Of a stretch of 36,269 nucleotides of DNA, positions 8,301 through 16,405 are shown piece after piece. Made by a program: the position numbers and the translations under genes. Origin of the DNA: Methylovulum sp. (GTDB lineage Bacteria > Pseudomonadota > Gammaproteobacteria > Methylococcales > Methylomonadaceae); assembly GCF_028687615.1 (NCBI RefSeq), contig NZ_JAQTZU010000028.1, positions 1 through 36,269 of the forward strand. The letters are read 5' to 3'. The number at the start of each line of letters is the position of its first letter. Positions within the stretch are counted from its first letter, which is position 1. Under the pieces are notes generated by a model. It was not told the DNA's origin, did no database searches, and saw only the letters and a list, made by a program, of their open reading frames with translations.

Positions 8301-9041
8301 ATGCAATGCCCAAAATGCCATCATCATTTACTTGAAGAACAAGCAAGCTGTCCGCAATGCGGCATAGTCTTTGCCAAATATTTCAAATATCACCCGGAAG
8401 CTGCCGCATCCCAGCCCGACGAACCCGCCAGCATCACCATCAGCAACGATCAAGAAATCTCCAGCTTGTTTCAGGAAGCGCCGATTCCAGGTTTGCGTTT
8501 GTTGGGCAGGTTGGTGATTTTTATCGGCTTGGTGATTTGGAGTTGGCAGTTGATTGGTGCGTCCATTGCCAGCAATGCCGTTGGCGAATCATTTTTGCAC
8601 AACATCAATCTGCCTTTCCACGAAGCGGGGCATATTGTTTTTAGGCCCTTCGGCGCGTTTATCACCTCATTAGGCGGGACGCTAGGGCAGTTGCTGATGC
8701 CGTCGGTTTGCGCGGGTGTGCTGTTGCTAAAGTCACGCGACCCGTTTGGCGCGAGTGTGGCTTTGTGGTGGGTCGGGGAAAATTTTCTCGATATAGCCCC
8801 GTATGTCAATGATGCCCGTGCCGGAATGCTGCCCTTGCTGGGCGGCAATTTCGGACATTCCGCACCTTATGGTTTTCATGACTGGCAGTATCTTCTGACC
8901 GAATCGGGTTTGTTGCAATATGACCATGCCCTAGCGAAAATGGCCTATGGTGTCGGTGCGTTGATCATGTTGTTTTCCTTATATGGCTGCGGTTTTTTGT
9001 TGCAGAAACAATACGGTTTTTGGTGTAAAAACAACGCGTAA
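8301..9041 (+). CDS. Zinc-ribbon membrane protein with HEAGH (M50-like metalloprotease fold)
   Basis: This is a 246-residue membrane protein. The N-terminus has a zinc ribbon with C3-x2-C6 and C17-x2-C20 (CPKC, CPQC). After a ~45-residue linker come about four or five membrane segments (LVIFIGLVIWSWQLIG, an alanine/glycine-rich stretch near 120-145, and LIMLFSLYGCGFLL). HEAGH at 107-111 follows the first membrane segment and matches the HExxH zinc site of site-2-type (M50) proteases. A clear second metal-binding motif (such as NxxPxxxLDG) is not visible, so catalysis is uncertain; WVGENFLDIAPYVNDA near 155-170 is a candidate for the missing acidic ligand. The substrate is unknown. It is a single gene between an element B copy and a long leader. 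Confidence 0.65.
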   Translation: MQCPKCHHHLLEEQASCPQCGIVFAKYFKYHPEAAASQPDEPASITISNDQEISSLFQEAPIPGLRLLGRLVIFIGLVIWSWQLIGASIASNAVGESFLHNINLPFHEAGHIVFRPFGAFITSLGGTLGQLLMPSVCAGVLLLKSRDPFGASVALWWVGENFLDIAPYVNDARAGMLPLLGGNFGHSAPYGFHDWQYLLTESGLLQYDHALAKMAYGVGALIMLFSLYGCGFLLQKQYGFWCKNNA

Positions 9042-9317
9042 GCCCTTCTCTGATAAGCTTTAAATAAAAGCTGAATAAATCGCTTGCATAGCCTAACTCC
9101 CTGAGTGTACTGTTATGCACCGTGACAAATTGCATCACTTTATGCAACTCACTATTTACAAAAAAATAACTAATACATAAAAATAACCAGGACGCAATAA
9201 AAAAATCGACAAGCCGGGTAATCTGGCGGGCCGTCTTTTCAGGAGTCCTGATCTATTGGATAATGCCCGTTCTACAACTATTAACCCTTCCTATCCACCC
9301 TTAAAACGAGAAAAAAT
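9042..9317. other. 276-base leader region without a gene
   Basis: The stretch is AT-rich in its first half, then carries short palindromes, for example TCAGGAGTCCTGA near 9239-9251. A string near 9247-9275 resembles part of a TPP riboswitch, but the conserved CTGAGA partner region is missing. It probably contains the promoter and 5' UTR of the following transketolase-like gene. No terminator for the preceding gene is obvious. Confidence 0.4.
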
Positions 9318-11216
9318 ATGTCTACTTTCCCGATTGATCTTGGCGCATACCAACGCATTTCGCTAGACCCTAGCGTCCCTACGTTGACTGCCGGGCAAAA
9401 AGCCGCGCTGCAAGCCAACATCCAATTATGCCGCGACGCTATCGTGTTTTTCACCTCTACCGGCGCAGCGCGTGGCGTGGGCGGTCACACCGGCGGCCCT
9501 TACGACACCGTGCCAGAAGTCATGATTATGGACGCATTGTTCCGTGGTTCTGATAATTTCGTACCGACATTCTTTGACGAAGCCGGACACCGCGTCGCCA
9601 CGCAATATTTGATGTCCGTTTTGAACGGCGCCATGCCAGCAGAAAAATTGACCGAATACCGCGCCGCGCATTCCCATTTGCCAGGCCATCCAGAATTGGG
9701 CTTTACCCCCGGCGTTAAATTCAGCTCCGGCCGTTTGGGTCACATGTGGCCTTATGTCAACGGCGTGGCGATGGCTAACCCAAGCAAAACTGTATTCTGC
9801 TTAGGTTCGGACGGCTCACAACAAGAAGGTGACGATGCCGAAGCGGCACGTTTGGCGGTCGCCCAAGGCTTGAATGTCAAATTGATTATCGACGACAACA
9901 ACGTCACTATCGCAGGCCACCCTTCACACTACTTGCCAGGCTGCACGACTGCAAAAACCTTGGCAGGCCACGGCCTGACCGTACTGGAAGGCAACGGCGA
10001 AGACCTCGACAGCCTGTACGCCAACATCTGCAAAGCCATCAACACTGACGGCCCGGTGGCGATCATCAACCACCGCCCCATGTGCCCAGGCATCAAAGGC
10101 TTGGAAGGCTCAACCCACGGTCATGACGTGATCTCCGTCAAATTGGCCTTGGAATACTTGACCGAGCGCGGCCACGCCGCCGCTGTGGATTTCCTGAACG
10201 GCGTCGTCGCCCCTAAAAACGAATACAAATTCTTGGGTTCCAGCGACAAGTGGGATGCCAACCGCAACGTCTTCGGCGATGCCGTGGTTGCTGTCATGAG
10301 CACCATGAGCGAAGCCGAGCGTATCGAAAAAGTCCGCGTCATCGACTCCGACTTGGAAGGTTCATGTGGCTTGCACAAAATCCACACCGCTTTCCCGGAA
10401 TCCTTCATTTCTTCCGGCATCATGGAGCGCGGCAACTTTTCCGCTGCGGCAGGTTTCGGCATGGAAGCGGGCAAACAAGGTATTTTCGGCACGTTCAGCG
10501 CGTTCCTGGAAATGTTGATGTCAGAAATCACGATGGCACGTTTGAACAACTCCAACGTCTTGAGCCATTTCTCACACTCCGGCATCGACGACATGGCGGA
10601 CAACACCTGCCATTTCGGTCTGAACAACATGTTCGCCGACAACGGCTTGTCTGACGGCTACGCAACGGGCTTGTACTTCCCGGCCGATCCAAACCAAATG
10701 AAAGCCGTGGTCAGCAAAATCTTCTTTGAACCAGGCTTACGTTTCATCTTCTCAACCCGTTCAAAAGTCCCCTTCATTTTGAACGACAAAGGCGAAGAAT
10801 TCTTCGGCGGCGATTACGAATTTGTCCCAGGCAAAGATGAAGTCATCCGCGAAGGCAAAGATGGCTACATCGTCGCTTTCGGCGAAACTTTGTACCGTGC
10901 GGTTGATGCGGTTGAACGCTTGAAAGCGGAAGGCATCGACGTTGGCTTGATCAACAAACCCACTTTAAGCGCCATCGACGAAGACATGCTGCAAAAAGTC
11001 GGTAAATCTCCGATGGTGTTAGTGGTTGAATCCTTCAACCGCAAAACGGGTTTGGGCAGCCGTTACGGTTCCTGGTTGCTGGAACGCGGCCTGACACCTA
11101 AGTTCGCCCATATCGCCACCCACAAAGAAGGTTGCGGCGGTTTGTGGGAACAATTCCCGCACCAAGGCATTGATCCAGTTGGCATTATGGCAAAAGTTAA
11201 AGAATTGCTAGCCTAA
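9318..11216 (+). CDS. Transketolase-family thiamine-diphosphate enzyme
   Basis: This 632-residue enzyme has the three-domain transketolase layout. The ThDP-binding motif is GSDGSQQEG from residue 163, ending in the DDNNVTIAG region about 30 residues later. The pyrimidine-binding middle domain contains ISSGIMERGNFSAAAGFGMEAG. The C-terminal domain contains DGYIVAFGETLYRAVDAVERLKAEGIDVGLI. It differs from standard TktA (about 660 residues, GDGCLMEG motif), so it is a separate subfamily whose substrates are not certain. In a methanotroph it would most likely act in sugar-phosphate rearrangement of the ribulose monophosphate or pentose phosphate cycle. Codon use is strongly C-ended, as in highly expressed genes. 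A clear terminator follows, so the gene appears monocistronic. Confidence 0.85.
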   Translation: MSTFPIDLGAYQRISLDPSVPTLTAGQKAALQANIQLCRDAIVFFTSTGAARGVGGHTGGPYDTVPEVMIMDALFRGSDNFVPTFFDEAGHRVATQYLMSVLNGAMPAEKLTEYRAAHSHLPGHPELGFTPGVKFSSGRLGHMWPYVNGVAMANPSKTVFCLGSDGSQQEGDDAEAARLAVAQGLNVKLIIDDNNVTIAGHPSHYLPGCTTAKTLAGHGLTVLEGNGEDLDSLYANICKAINTDGPVAIINHRPMCPGIKGLEGSTHGHDVISVKLALEYLTERGHAAAVDFLNGVVAPKNEYKFLGSSDKWDANRNVFGDAVVAVMSTMSEAERIEKVRVIDSDLEGSCGLHKIHTAFPESFISSGIMERGNFSAAAGFGMEAGKQGIFGTFSAFLEMLMSEITMARLNNSNVLSHFSHSGIDDMADNTCHFGLNNMFADNGLSDGYATGLYFPADPNQMKAVVSKIFFEPGLRFIFSTRSKVPFILNDKGEEFFGGDYEFVPGKDEVIREGKDGYIVAFGETLYRAVDAVERLKAEGIDVGLINKPTLSAIDEDMLQKVGKSPMVLVVESFNRKTGLGSRYGSWLLERGLTPKFAHIATHKEGCGGLWEQFPHQGIDPVGIMAKVKELLA

Positions 11217-11239
11217 GCCGCCACCTAGCTTGCAATGAC

Positions 11240-11271
11240 AAAAAAGGGTGCAGTGATGTACCCTTTTTTTT
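11240..11271 (+). terminator. Rho-independent terminator of the transketolase-like gene
   Basis: AAAAAGGGT pairs with ACCCTTTTT around a ten-base loop and runs straight into a tract of seven to nine T. It starts about 24 bases after the stop codon. This is the clearest intrinsic terminator in the window. Confidence 0.85.
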
Positions 11272-11298
11272 ATGGCTAGGATTTTTGGAGATTAGTCC

Positions 11299-11786
11299 AT
11301 GAATGCCGAGAAATCACTCTCAACAACAGAGCCACTTGTTTTGCAAACGATTTTGCGCTCCGATGACAAAGGCTTTCAACTATTGCCGCGCCGATGTCGC
11401 CGAGGAAGTGTATGGTCTGACCGGCCAGCAAGGCGCGGACTTGGTGTTTGACACCATCGGCGGCGAGGTTTTTAAGGCCGGCATCCCGCTGACGGCGCAT
11501 TTTGGTCGTTTGGTGACTTTGCTTAATCCCCAAAATCCTGATTTAAGCGAAGCACGGGTACGGAATTTGTTATTGGGTTTTGAGCTGATGCTGATCCCCC
11601 ATGTTGCGTGACTTGCCCATCGTCAGGGACCAGCATTTGGCCTTGCTGAAAACCTGTGCGGATTATATCGACGCGGGAAAATTAACAATCCACGTCAGCC
11701 AAGTTTTACCGCTAGCCCAGGCCAAAGTGGCGCATGATCTGCTTGAAACAGGCCACACGACAGGTAAAGTGGTGTTGGTTATTTAA
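11299..11786 (+). pseudogene. Zinc-type alcohol dehydrogenase / quinone oxidoreductase remnant
   Basis: The remnant has two pieces of an MDR-superfamily protein. The first, in the frame through 11303-11611, reads GLTGQQGADLVFDTIGGEVF...ARVRNLLLGFELMLIPHVA and stops. The second (11601-11786) continues as LRDLPIVRDQHLALLKTCADYIDAGKL...GKVVLVI in the next frame. Removing one C from the run of five C at about 11596-11600 would restore IPMLRDLP, so a single-base insertion split the gene. The N-terminal catalytic domain and most of the nucleotide-binding fold are also missing; the family is normally about 330 residues. A short ATG frame at 11299 (MNAEKSLSTTEPLVLQT) may be a leftover of the true start. 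The gene is non-functional by two independent lesions. Confidence 0.8.
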
Positions 11787-11943
11787 TGCCCATCAAGCAA
11801 ATGGCAAACTGTTTGACACACACCTGCACAATGTTGGTTTTTTCCGGCATGGCCTTGTTGGCCCCCGTTGGTTTGGGCGAAAAATAACCGAATGGATAAT
11901 TTTTTAACGTTTTGAACCAGCTAAGAGGCACTAAAAACGTTAT

Positions 11944-11987
11944 GGAACGGGTCGCCGTGGCGCCTACGGTTGGTGCAAACCCGTTCC
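11944..11987. repeat. Short palindromic repeat upstream of mfd
   Basis: GGAACGGGT and ACCCGTTCC form a perfect 9-bp pair separated by 26 bases, with a GC-rich interior containing TGGCGCC. The layout resembles extragenic palindromic repeats. The surrounding gap (11787-12090) is otherwise without a convincing gene; a minus-strand frame across it is explained by the palindrome. Confidence 0.5.
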
Positions 11988-12057
11988 AGCAGTCTACTTT
12001 TAAACCGGCATAAATGACAAACCGCCGCCTTTTCAAATACCATAACATCGCGTGTTG

Positions 12058-12063
12058 TATAAT
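12058..12063 (+). promoter_or_regulatory. Candidate -10 box of the mfd promoter
   Basis: A perfect TATAAT lies 27 bases before the mfd ATG. The matching -35 position (about 12035-12040, AAATAC) is poor, so activity would depend on other contacts. Placement is suitable for a short leader. Confidence 0.4.
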
Positions 12064-12090
12064 CGCGTTTTTGTTTAACCGCCCGTCCCC

Positions 12091-15000
12091 ATGCCCGAAT
12101 CCTTAATTTTTTCCCCTGCAACGCCAACCTCACCTCAAGACACCATCATTTGGCCCGGACTGACAGGCTGCGCCGATGCCCTGGCCTTGGCGACGGCGAT
12201 TGCCAAAGAAAAACGCCTGTTCGTCATCATCACGCCCGACAACCAGACGGCTTTAAGGCTGGAGCATGAGCTGGCGTTTTTTCTGGGCAACCACTATCCG
12301 ATCCTACATTTTCCCGATTGGGAAACCTTGCCCTACGACGTGTTTTCGCCGTTGCCGGAAATCACGTCCGAACGCTTGAAAACCTTAGCCTTGTTGCCGG
12401 AAACCAGGCGAGGCGCCTTGCTCGTGCCAGTCACGACCTTGATGCACCGCCTCGCCCCACGCGAACATGTGTTGGCGAACAGTTTTTCGATTAAAGTCGG
12501 CGATGATTTTAATCTCGAACTTAACCGCCTGAAGCTGGAAAGCGTCGGCTACCAATGCGTGTCGCAAGTCTACCAACACGCCGAATTCGCCGTGCGCGGA
12601 GCGATTGTCGATTTGTTCCCGATGGGCAGTTCCGTACCCTACCGCATTGAATTGTTTGATGAAGAAATCGAATCCATCCGCACTTTCGACCCTGAAAGCC
12701 AGCGTTCGCTAGATAAAATCGACCTTATCCAATTGTTTCCGGCGCGGGAATTTCCGTTCACCGATGAAGCGGTCAAACACTTCCGGCAAACTTTCCGCGA
12801 GCAATTCCCGCAAACCTCCAGCAAAAACACGCTCTATGCCGATGTCAGCAAAGGTTTGGCTTTCAACGGCATCGAATATTATTTGCCCTTGTTCGTTTCG
12901 CAAACCGCGACCTTGTTTGATTATCTGCCGGCAACGGCAATCGTGGTGGACACCGAATGTTTCAACGACACCTCGGCGGCGTTTTACAGCGATGCCCAGG
13001 AGCGTTACGAGCAACGCAAATACGATCCTGACCGCCCGCTGTTAAAACCTGAACAACTGTTCATGTCCGCGTCTGAATTGGCGGACAAGGTCAGCCGTTT
13101 TGCGCGTATCACCTTAGATTCCAAAACCGTTGCCAACAGCCCGTGCAAAACCCTGCCGGATTTGACCGTCAACGCCAAACTGGAGCAACCCGCACAACGC
13201 TTGCAACAATTTCTCAAAAGCTTTGCCGGCAAGACGCTGTTTGTCGCCGAATCCGCCGGACGTAGGGAAGCCTTGCTGGATAAGCTACGGGCATGGCGTA
13301 TCAGCAGCAAGCGCGTGGATACATGGCGGCAATTTTTAGATTCTGATGAGGCCGTGTGTCTGGTGGTCGCGCCGGTTGAGCATGGCCTGTGGCTGGAATC
13401 GCCCGCACTTGCCATCATCACCGAACCCTTGTTGTCCGGCGAAAAAGTCCAGCAACAACGCAGGCGGCGCAAATCCGCCGCGCGTGAGTTGGAAGCCATC
13501 GTCAACAACCTCACCGAATTGACCGTCGGCTCGCCCGTCGTCCATCAGGAACATGGCGTAGGCCGTTATCTGGGCTTGCAGACCTTGGCTATCGGCGGCA
13601 TTCCGGCGGAATTTTTGATGCTGGAATACGCCAATAACGACAAGCTCTATGTGCCCGTGTCCTCGCTGCATGTGATCGGACGCTACACGGGCATGAGCCC
13701 GGACACCGCACCGCTGCATAAGCTCGGCGGCGACCAATGGGGCAAGACCAAGAAAAAGGCGATAGAACAAATCCGCGATGTCGCCGCCGAATTGCTGGAA
13801 ATCCACGCCAAACGCGCCATTAAACAAGGCCATGCCTTTGACATAGAAAACACCGATTATCAAACCTTCGCCGACGCCTTCCCGTTTGAAGAAACCCCCG
13901 ACCAGCAAACCTCAATAGATGCGATACTCGAAGACATGGCAAGCCCACAACCGATGGACCGCGTAATTTGCGGCGATGTCGGCTTTGGCAAGACCGAAGT
14001 GTCGATGCGGGCGGCATTTATCGCCGTGCAAAGCGGCAAACAAGTCGCCGTGCTGGTGCCGACTACCTTATTGGCGCAGCAGCATTACCAAAATTTCTGC
14101 GACCGCTTCGCCGACTGGCCCGTGCGTATCGAAGTCATGTCGCGCTTTGTTTCCGCCAAACAGCAAAAGGAAATTACCGAGGCACTGGCGGAAGGCAAAG
14201 TCGATATTGTCATCGGCACCCACACCTTGTTATCAAAAGAATTGAAATACAAAGCTTTAGGGCTGGTCGTGATCGACGAGGAACACCGCTTCGGTGTCCG
14301 GCAAAAAGAGCATTTTAAAAAGCTGCGCAACGAACTGGACATGCTGACGCTGACCGCCACGCCGATTCCGCGCACGTTAAACATGGCATTATCCGGCCTG
14401 CGCGACATTTCCATCATCGCCAGCCCGCCGCCTAACCGCCATGCGATTAAAACCTTCATCAGCGTGTGGGTGGACGCGCAGATTAAAGAAGCTTGTTTGC
14501 GTGAAATCCGCCGTGGCGGACAGGTGTTTTTCCTGCACAACGATGTCAAGTCTATGGACAAAATGGCGAGGGAGCTGGAAGCCCTGTTGCCCGAAGCGCG
14601 TATCCAAATCGCCCACGGGCAAATGCCGGAACGCGACCTGGAGCGCATCATGCTCGACTTTTACCATCAACGCTTTAACTTGCTGCTGTGCAGCACGATT
14701 ATCGAAAGCGGCATCGACATCCCCAGTGCGAACACCATCATCATCAACCGCGCCGACAAACTCGGCCTGGCGCAATTGCACCAGTTGCGCGGACGGGTCG
14801 GGCGGTCGCACCATCGCGCTTACGCCTATTTCATCGTGCCGCCGAAAAATTTGATGAGCAAAGACGCGCAAAAACGCCTGGAAGCGGTCGAAGCGTCCGG
14901 CGATTTGGGCGCAGGGTTCATGCTGTCTTCACACGACATGGAAATCCGTGGGGCGGGCGAATTGCTGGGCGACGATCAAAGCGGGCAAATCCAGGAAATC

Positions 15001-15531
15001 GGTTTTACTTTGTACACCGAATTGTTGCAACGCGCCGTGGACGCACTCAAATCCGGCAAACAACCGGAACTGGACACGCCGATGGACAAAGGCCCGGAAG
15101 TCGATTTACAAGCCGCCGCCTTAATCCCCGAAGATTATTTACCTGACATCCACGCCCGTCTGGTGCTGTACAAACGCATTTCCAGCGCGGAAACTACCGA
15201 GGATTTACGCGAGCTGCAAATCGAAATGATCGACCGTTTTGGCTTGTTGCCGGATGCGGTGAAAACCTTGTTCAGCGTCACCGAGCTGAAACAACAGGCG
15301 GAAAAGTTGGGCATTAAGAAAGTTGAAGCCAACGCCGCCGGGGGGCGAATTGTCTTCACCGCTACGCCGACGATTAACGCCGAACAACTGATAAGCCTAA
15401 TCCAAACCCAAGCGCAGGTTTACAAGCTCGATGGCATGGATAAACTGAAATTTAGCCAGGCTTTTGAAAATATTGAACAGAAGCTTGAATTTATTAAGAA
15501 TTTGTTAAAGATATTGGCGGTGCCTGATTGA
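12091..15531 (+). CDS. mfd: Transcription-repair coupling factor Mfd
   Basis: Mfd displaces RNA polymerase stalled at DNA damage and recruits UvrA/UvrB for excision repair. The length of 1146 residues is normal. The N-terminal UvrB-homology region (about 25-350) includes the FPDWETLPYDVFSP segment. The polymerase-interaction (CarD-like) domain starts near residue 480 with VGSPVVHQEHGVGRYLGLQ. The RecG-like motor has Walker A GDVGFGKTE near 628 and the DEEH box in VVIDEEHRFGVRQ near 727. TATPIPRTLNMALSG and QLRGRVGRSHHRAYAYF are motor motifs III and VI. The C-terminal TRCF domain follows. No disruption is seen. It is preceded by a good -10 box and followed by a composite palindrome rather than a gene in the same unit. 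Confidence 0.98.
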   Translation: MPESLIFSPATPTSPQDTIIWPGLTGCADALALATAIAKEKRLFVIITPDNQTALRLEHELAFFLGNHYPILHFPDWETLPYDVFSPLPEITSERLKTLALLPETRRGALLVPVTTLMHRLAPREHVLANSFSIKVGDDFNLELNRLKLESVGYQCVSQVYQHAEFAVRGAIVDLFPMGSSVPYRIELFDEEIESIRTFDPESQRSLDKIDLIQLFPAREFPFTDEAVKHFRQTFREQFPQTSSKNTLYADVSKGLAFNGIEYYLPLFVSQTATLFDYLPATAIVVDTECFNDTSAAFYSDAQERYEQRKYDPDRPLLKPEQLFMSASELADKVSRFARITLDSKTVANSPCKTLPDLTVNAKLEQPAQRLQQFLKSFAGKTLFVAESAGRREALLDKLRAWRISSKRVDTWRQFLDSDEAVCLVVAPVEHGLWLESPALAIITEPLLSGEKVQQQRRRRKSAARELEAIVNNLTELTVGSPVVHQEHGVGRYLGLQTLAIGGIPAEFLMLEYANNDKLYVPVSSLHVIGRYTGMSPDTAPLHKLGGDQWGKTKKKAIEQIRDVAAELLEIHAKRAIKQGHAFDIENTDYQTFADAFPFEETPDQQTSIDAILEDMASPQPMDRVICGDVGFGKTEVSMRAAFIAVQSGKQVAVLVPTTLLAQQHYQNFCDRFADWPVRIEVMSRFVSAKQQKEITEALAEGKVDIVIGTHTLLSKELKYKALGLVVIDEEHRFGVRQKEHFKKLRNELDMLTLTATPIPRTLNMALSGLRDISIIASPPPNRHAIKTFISVWVDAQIKEACLREIRRGGQVFFLHNDVKSMDKMARELEALLPEARIQIAHGQMPERDLERIMLDFYHQRFNLLLCSTIIESGIDIPSANTIIINRADKLGLAQLHQLRGRVGRSHHRAYAYFIVPPKNLMSKDAQKRLEAVEASGDLGAGFMLSSHDMEIRGAGELLGDDQSGQIQEIGFTLYTELLQRAVDALKSGKQPELDTPMDKGPEVDLQAAALIPEDYLPDIHARLVLYKRISSAETTEDLRELQIEMIDRFGLLPDAVKTLFSVTELKQQAEKLGIKKVEANAAGGRIVFTATPTINAEQLISLIQTQAQVYKLDGMDKLKFSQAFENIEQKLEFIKNLLKILAVPD

Positions 15532-15560
15532 TTTGACCGTACATCGTCCCCACGCTCCGG

Positions 15561-15718
15561 CATCACTGCCTACAGTTAAGAAATAAATGTAAAGCACTTA
15601 GGAACGGGCATAAAATAATTTCCGCACCGGCTCGTCAGACCTGTCAGGTTTTGAAAACCTGACAGGTCTTGATCCGCGAATTTATTCCATGCACATTCCT
15701 TAACTGTAGGTAGTGGTG
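15561..15718. repeat. Outer inverted repeat enclosing element B copy 2
   Basis: CATCACTGCCTACAGTTAAG at 15561-15580 is matched at 18 of 20 positions by the reverse complement of 15699-15718. Shorter similarity extends outward to about 15549 and 15730. Element B copy 2 lies between the arms and shares its last few bases with the right arm. The nested arrangement suggests that element B entered an older palindrome, or that the two form one larger composite element. Confidence 0.65.
15597..15703. repeat. Palindromic intergenic element B, copy 2 (107 bp, MITE-like)
   Basis: It shares with copy 1 (8161-8285) the start TTAGGAACGGGCAT, the segment AATAATTTCCGCAC, GGCTCGTCAGACC, the right side GGTCTTGATCCG and the end CATTCCTTA. 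Its inner stem AGACCTGTCAGGTTTT / AAAACCTGACAGGTCT (15637-15669) is perfect with a one-base centre. Relative to copy 1 the stem differs at one pair (G-C here, T-A there), changed on both arms. The element lies between mfd and the DUF2058 gene and could also act as a terminator for mfd. Confidence 0.8.
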
Positions 15719-15755
15719 TTCCGGTGTGGGAACTATAAACCCCCACGAGTACACC

Positions 15756-16307
15756 ATGAGCAAACAAAAACTATCCCTACAAGAACAACTCCTAAAATCG
15801 GGTCTGGCAAGCTCCGCACAGGCGAAAAAAGTCCAAGCGGACAAGCGCAAGCAAAGCCGGATGCAAACCCACAATAATGCGACGGTGGTCGATGAAGCCA
15901 AAGAACTGGCCTTAAAAATCCAAGCCGAAAAAGCCGGGCGCGACCGCGAGCTGAACCAACTGCGCCACCAGCAAGAAGCGCAAAAAGCCCTGGTTGCCCA
16001 AGTCAAACAGTTGATCGAACAAAACCGCCAGCCGCAAGACACTAACGGCGTGGCTTACCACTTTACCGATAATGGCAAGGTGAAAACCCTGTATGTGAGC
16101 GAAACCCAGCGCGAACACATCATCAAAGGCCGCGCCGCTGTAGTCAAATTTGACGGGGCTTACGACGTGGTTGCGGCGGAAACCGCCAAGAAGATCGGTG
16201 AACGCATGGCGGGTTGTGTCATCGTCTGTTTTGTGGCGGAAGTAGAAGCCAAAGCTACCGATGATCCTTATGCCGGGTTTGAAGTGCCTGATGATTTGAT
16301 GTGGTGA
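15756..16307 (+). CDS. DUF2058 family protein (YaiL-like)
   Basis: Starting at ATG 15756 (MSKQKLSLQEQLLKSGL) the protein has 183 residues. This start matches the family's conserved N-terminus; an in-frame ATG at 15726 lies inside the inverted repeat and is less likely. Residues about 5-50 are lysine- and glutamine-rich, residues 50-105 form a probable coiled coil, and the C-terminal half contains the conserved NGVAYHFTDNGKVKTLYVSE block and ends in DDPYAGFEVPDDLMW. E. coli YaiL is described as a nucleoprotein or polysome-associated protein, but its exact role is unknown. The ribosome site is weak. It is a single gene upstream of apt. Confidence 0.88.
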   Translation: MSKQKLSLQEQLLKSGLASSAQAKKVQADKRKQSRMQTHNNATVVDEAKELALKIQAEKAGRDRELNQLRHQQEAQKALVAQVKQLIEQNRQPQDTNGVAYHFTDNGKVKTLYVSETQREHIIKGRAAVVKFDGAYDVVAAETAKKIGERMAGCVIVCFVAEVEAKATDDPYAGFEVPDDLMW

Positions 16308-16365
16308 ATAATCATCATGGCAACAGGGTTTTTAATGGTATTTTTCCTTTTTGAACTATTGATAT

Positions 16366-16387
16366 AACGTTTACTGAACGTTTACTG
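16366..16387 (+). repeat. Two tandem 11-bp repeats upstream of apt
   Basis: AACGTTTACTG occurs twice without a gap, 19 bases before the apt start codon. Spacing by one helical turn would suit a dimeric regulator bound on one face of the DNA. No regulator is known for it here, so it may be chance. Confidence 0.45.
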
Positions 16388-16405
16388 GACATTGGAGCAA
16401 ACAAT

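Noticed and set aside
9239-9290. TPP-riboswitch-like string (CCTGATCT...GGATAATGCC) before a thiamine-diphosphate enzyme gene
   Set aside because: The conserved CTGAGA helix region and the GCGTAGGGA end are missing, and such riboswitches control thiamine synthesis or uptake rather than users of the cofactor.
11779-12048. 89-codon minus-strand frame upstream of mfd
   Set aside because: Its middle is the translation of the GGAACGGGT palindromic repeat, and no similarity is recognised.
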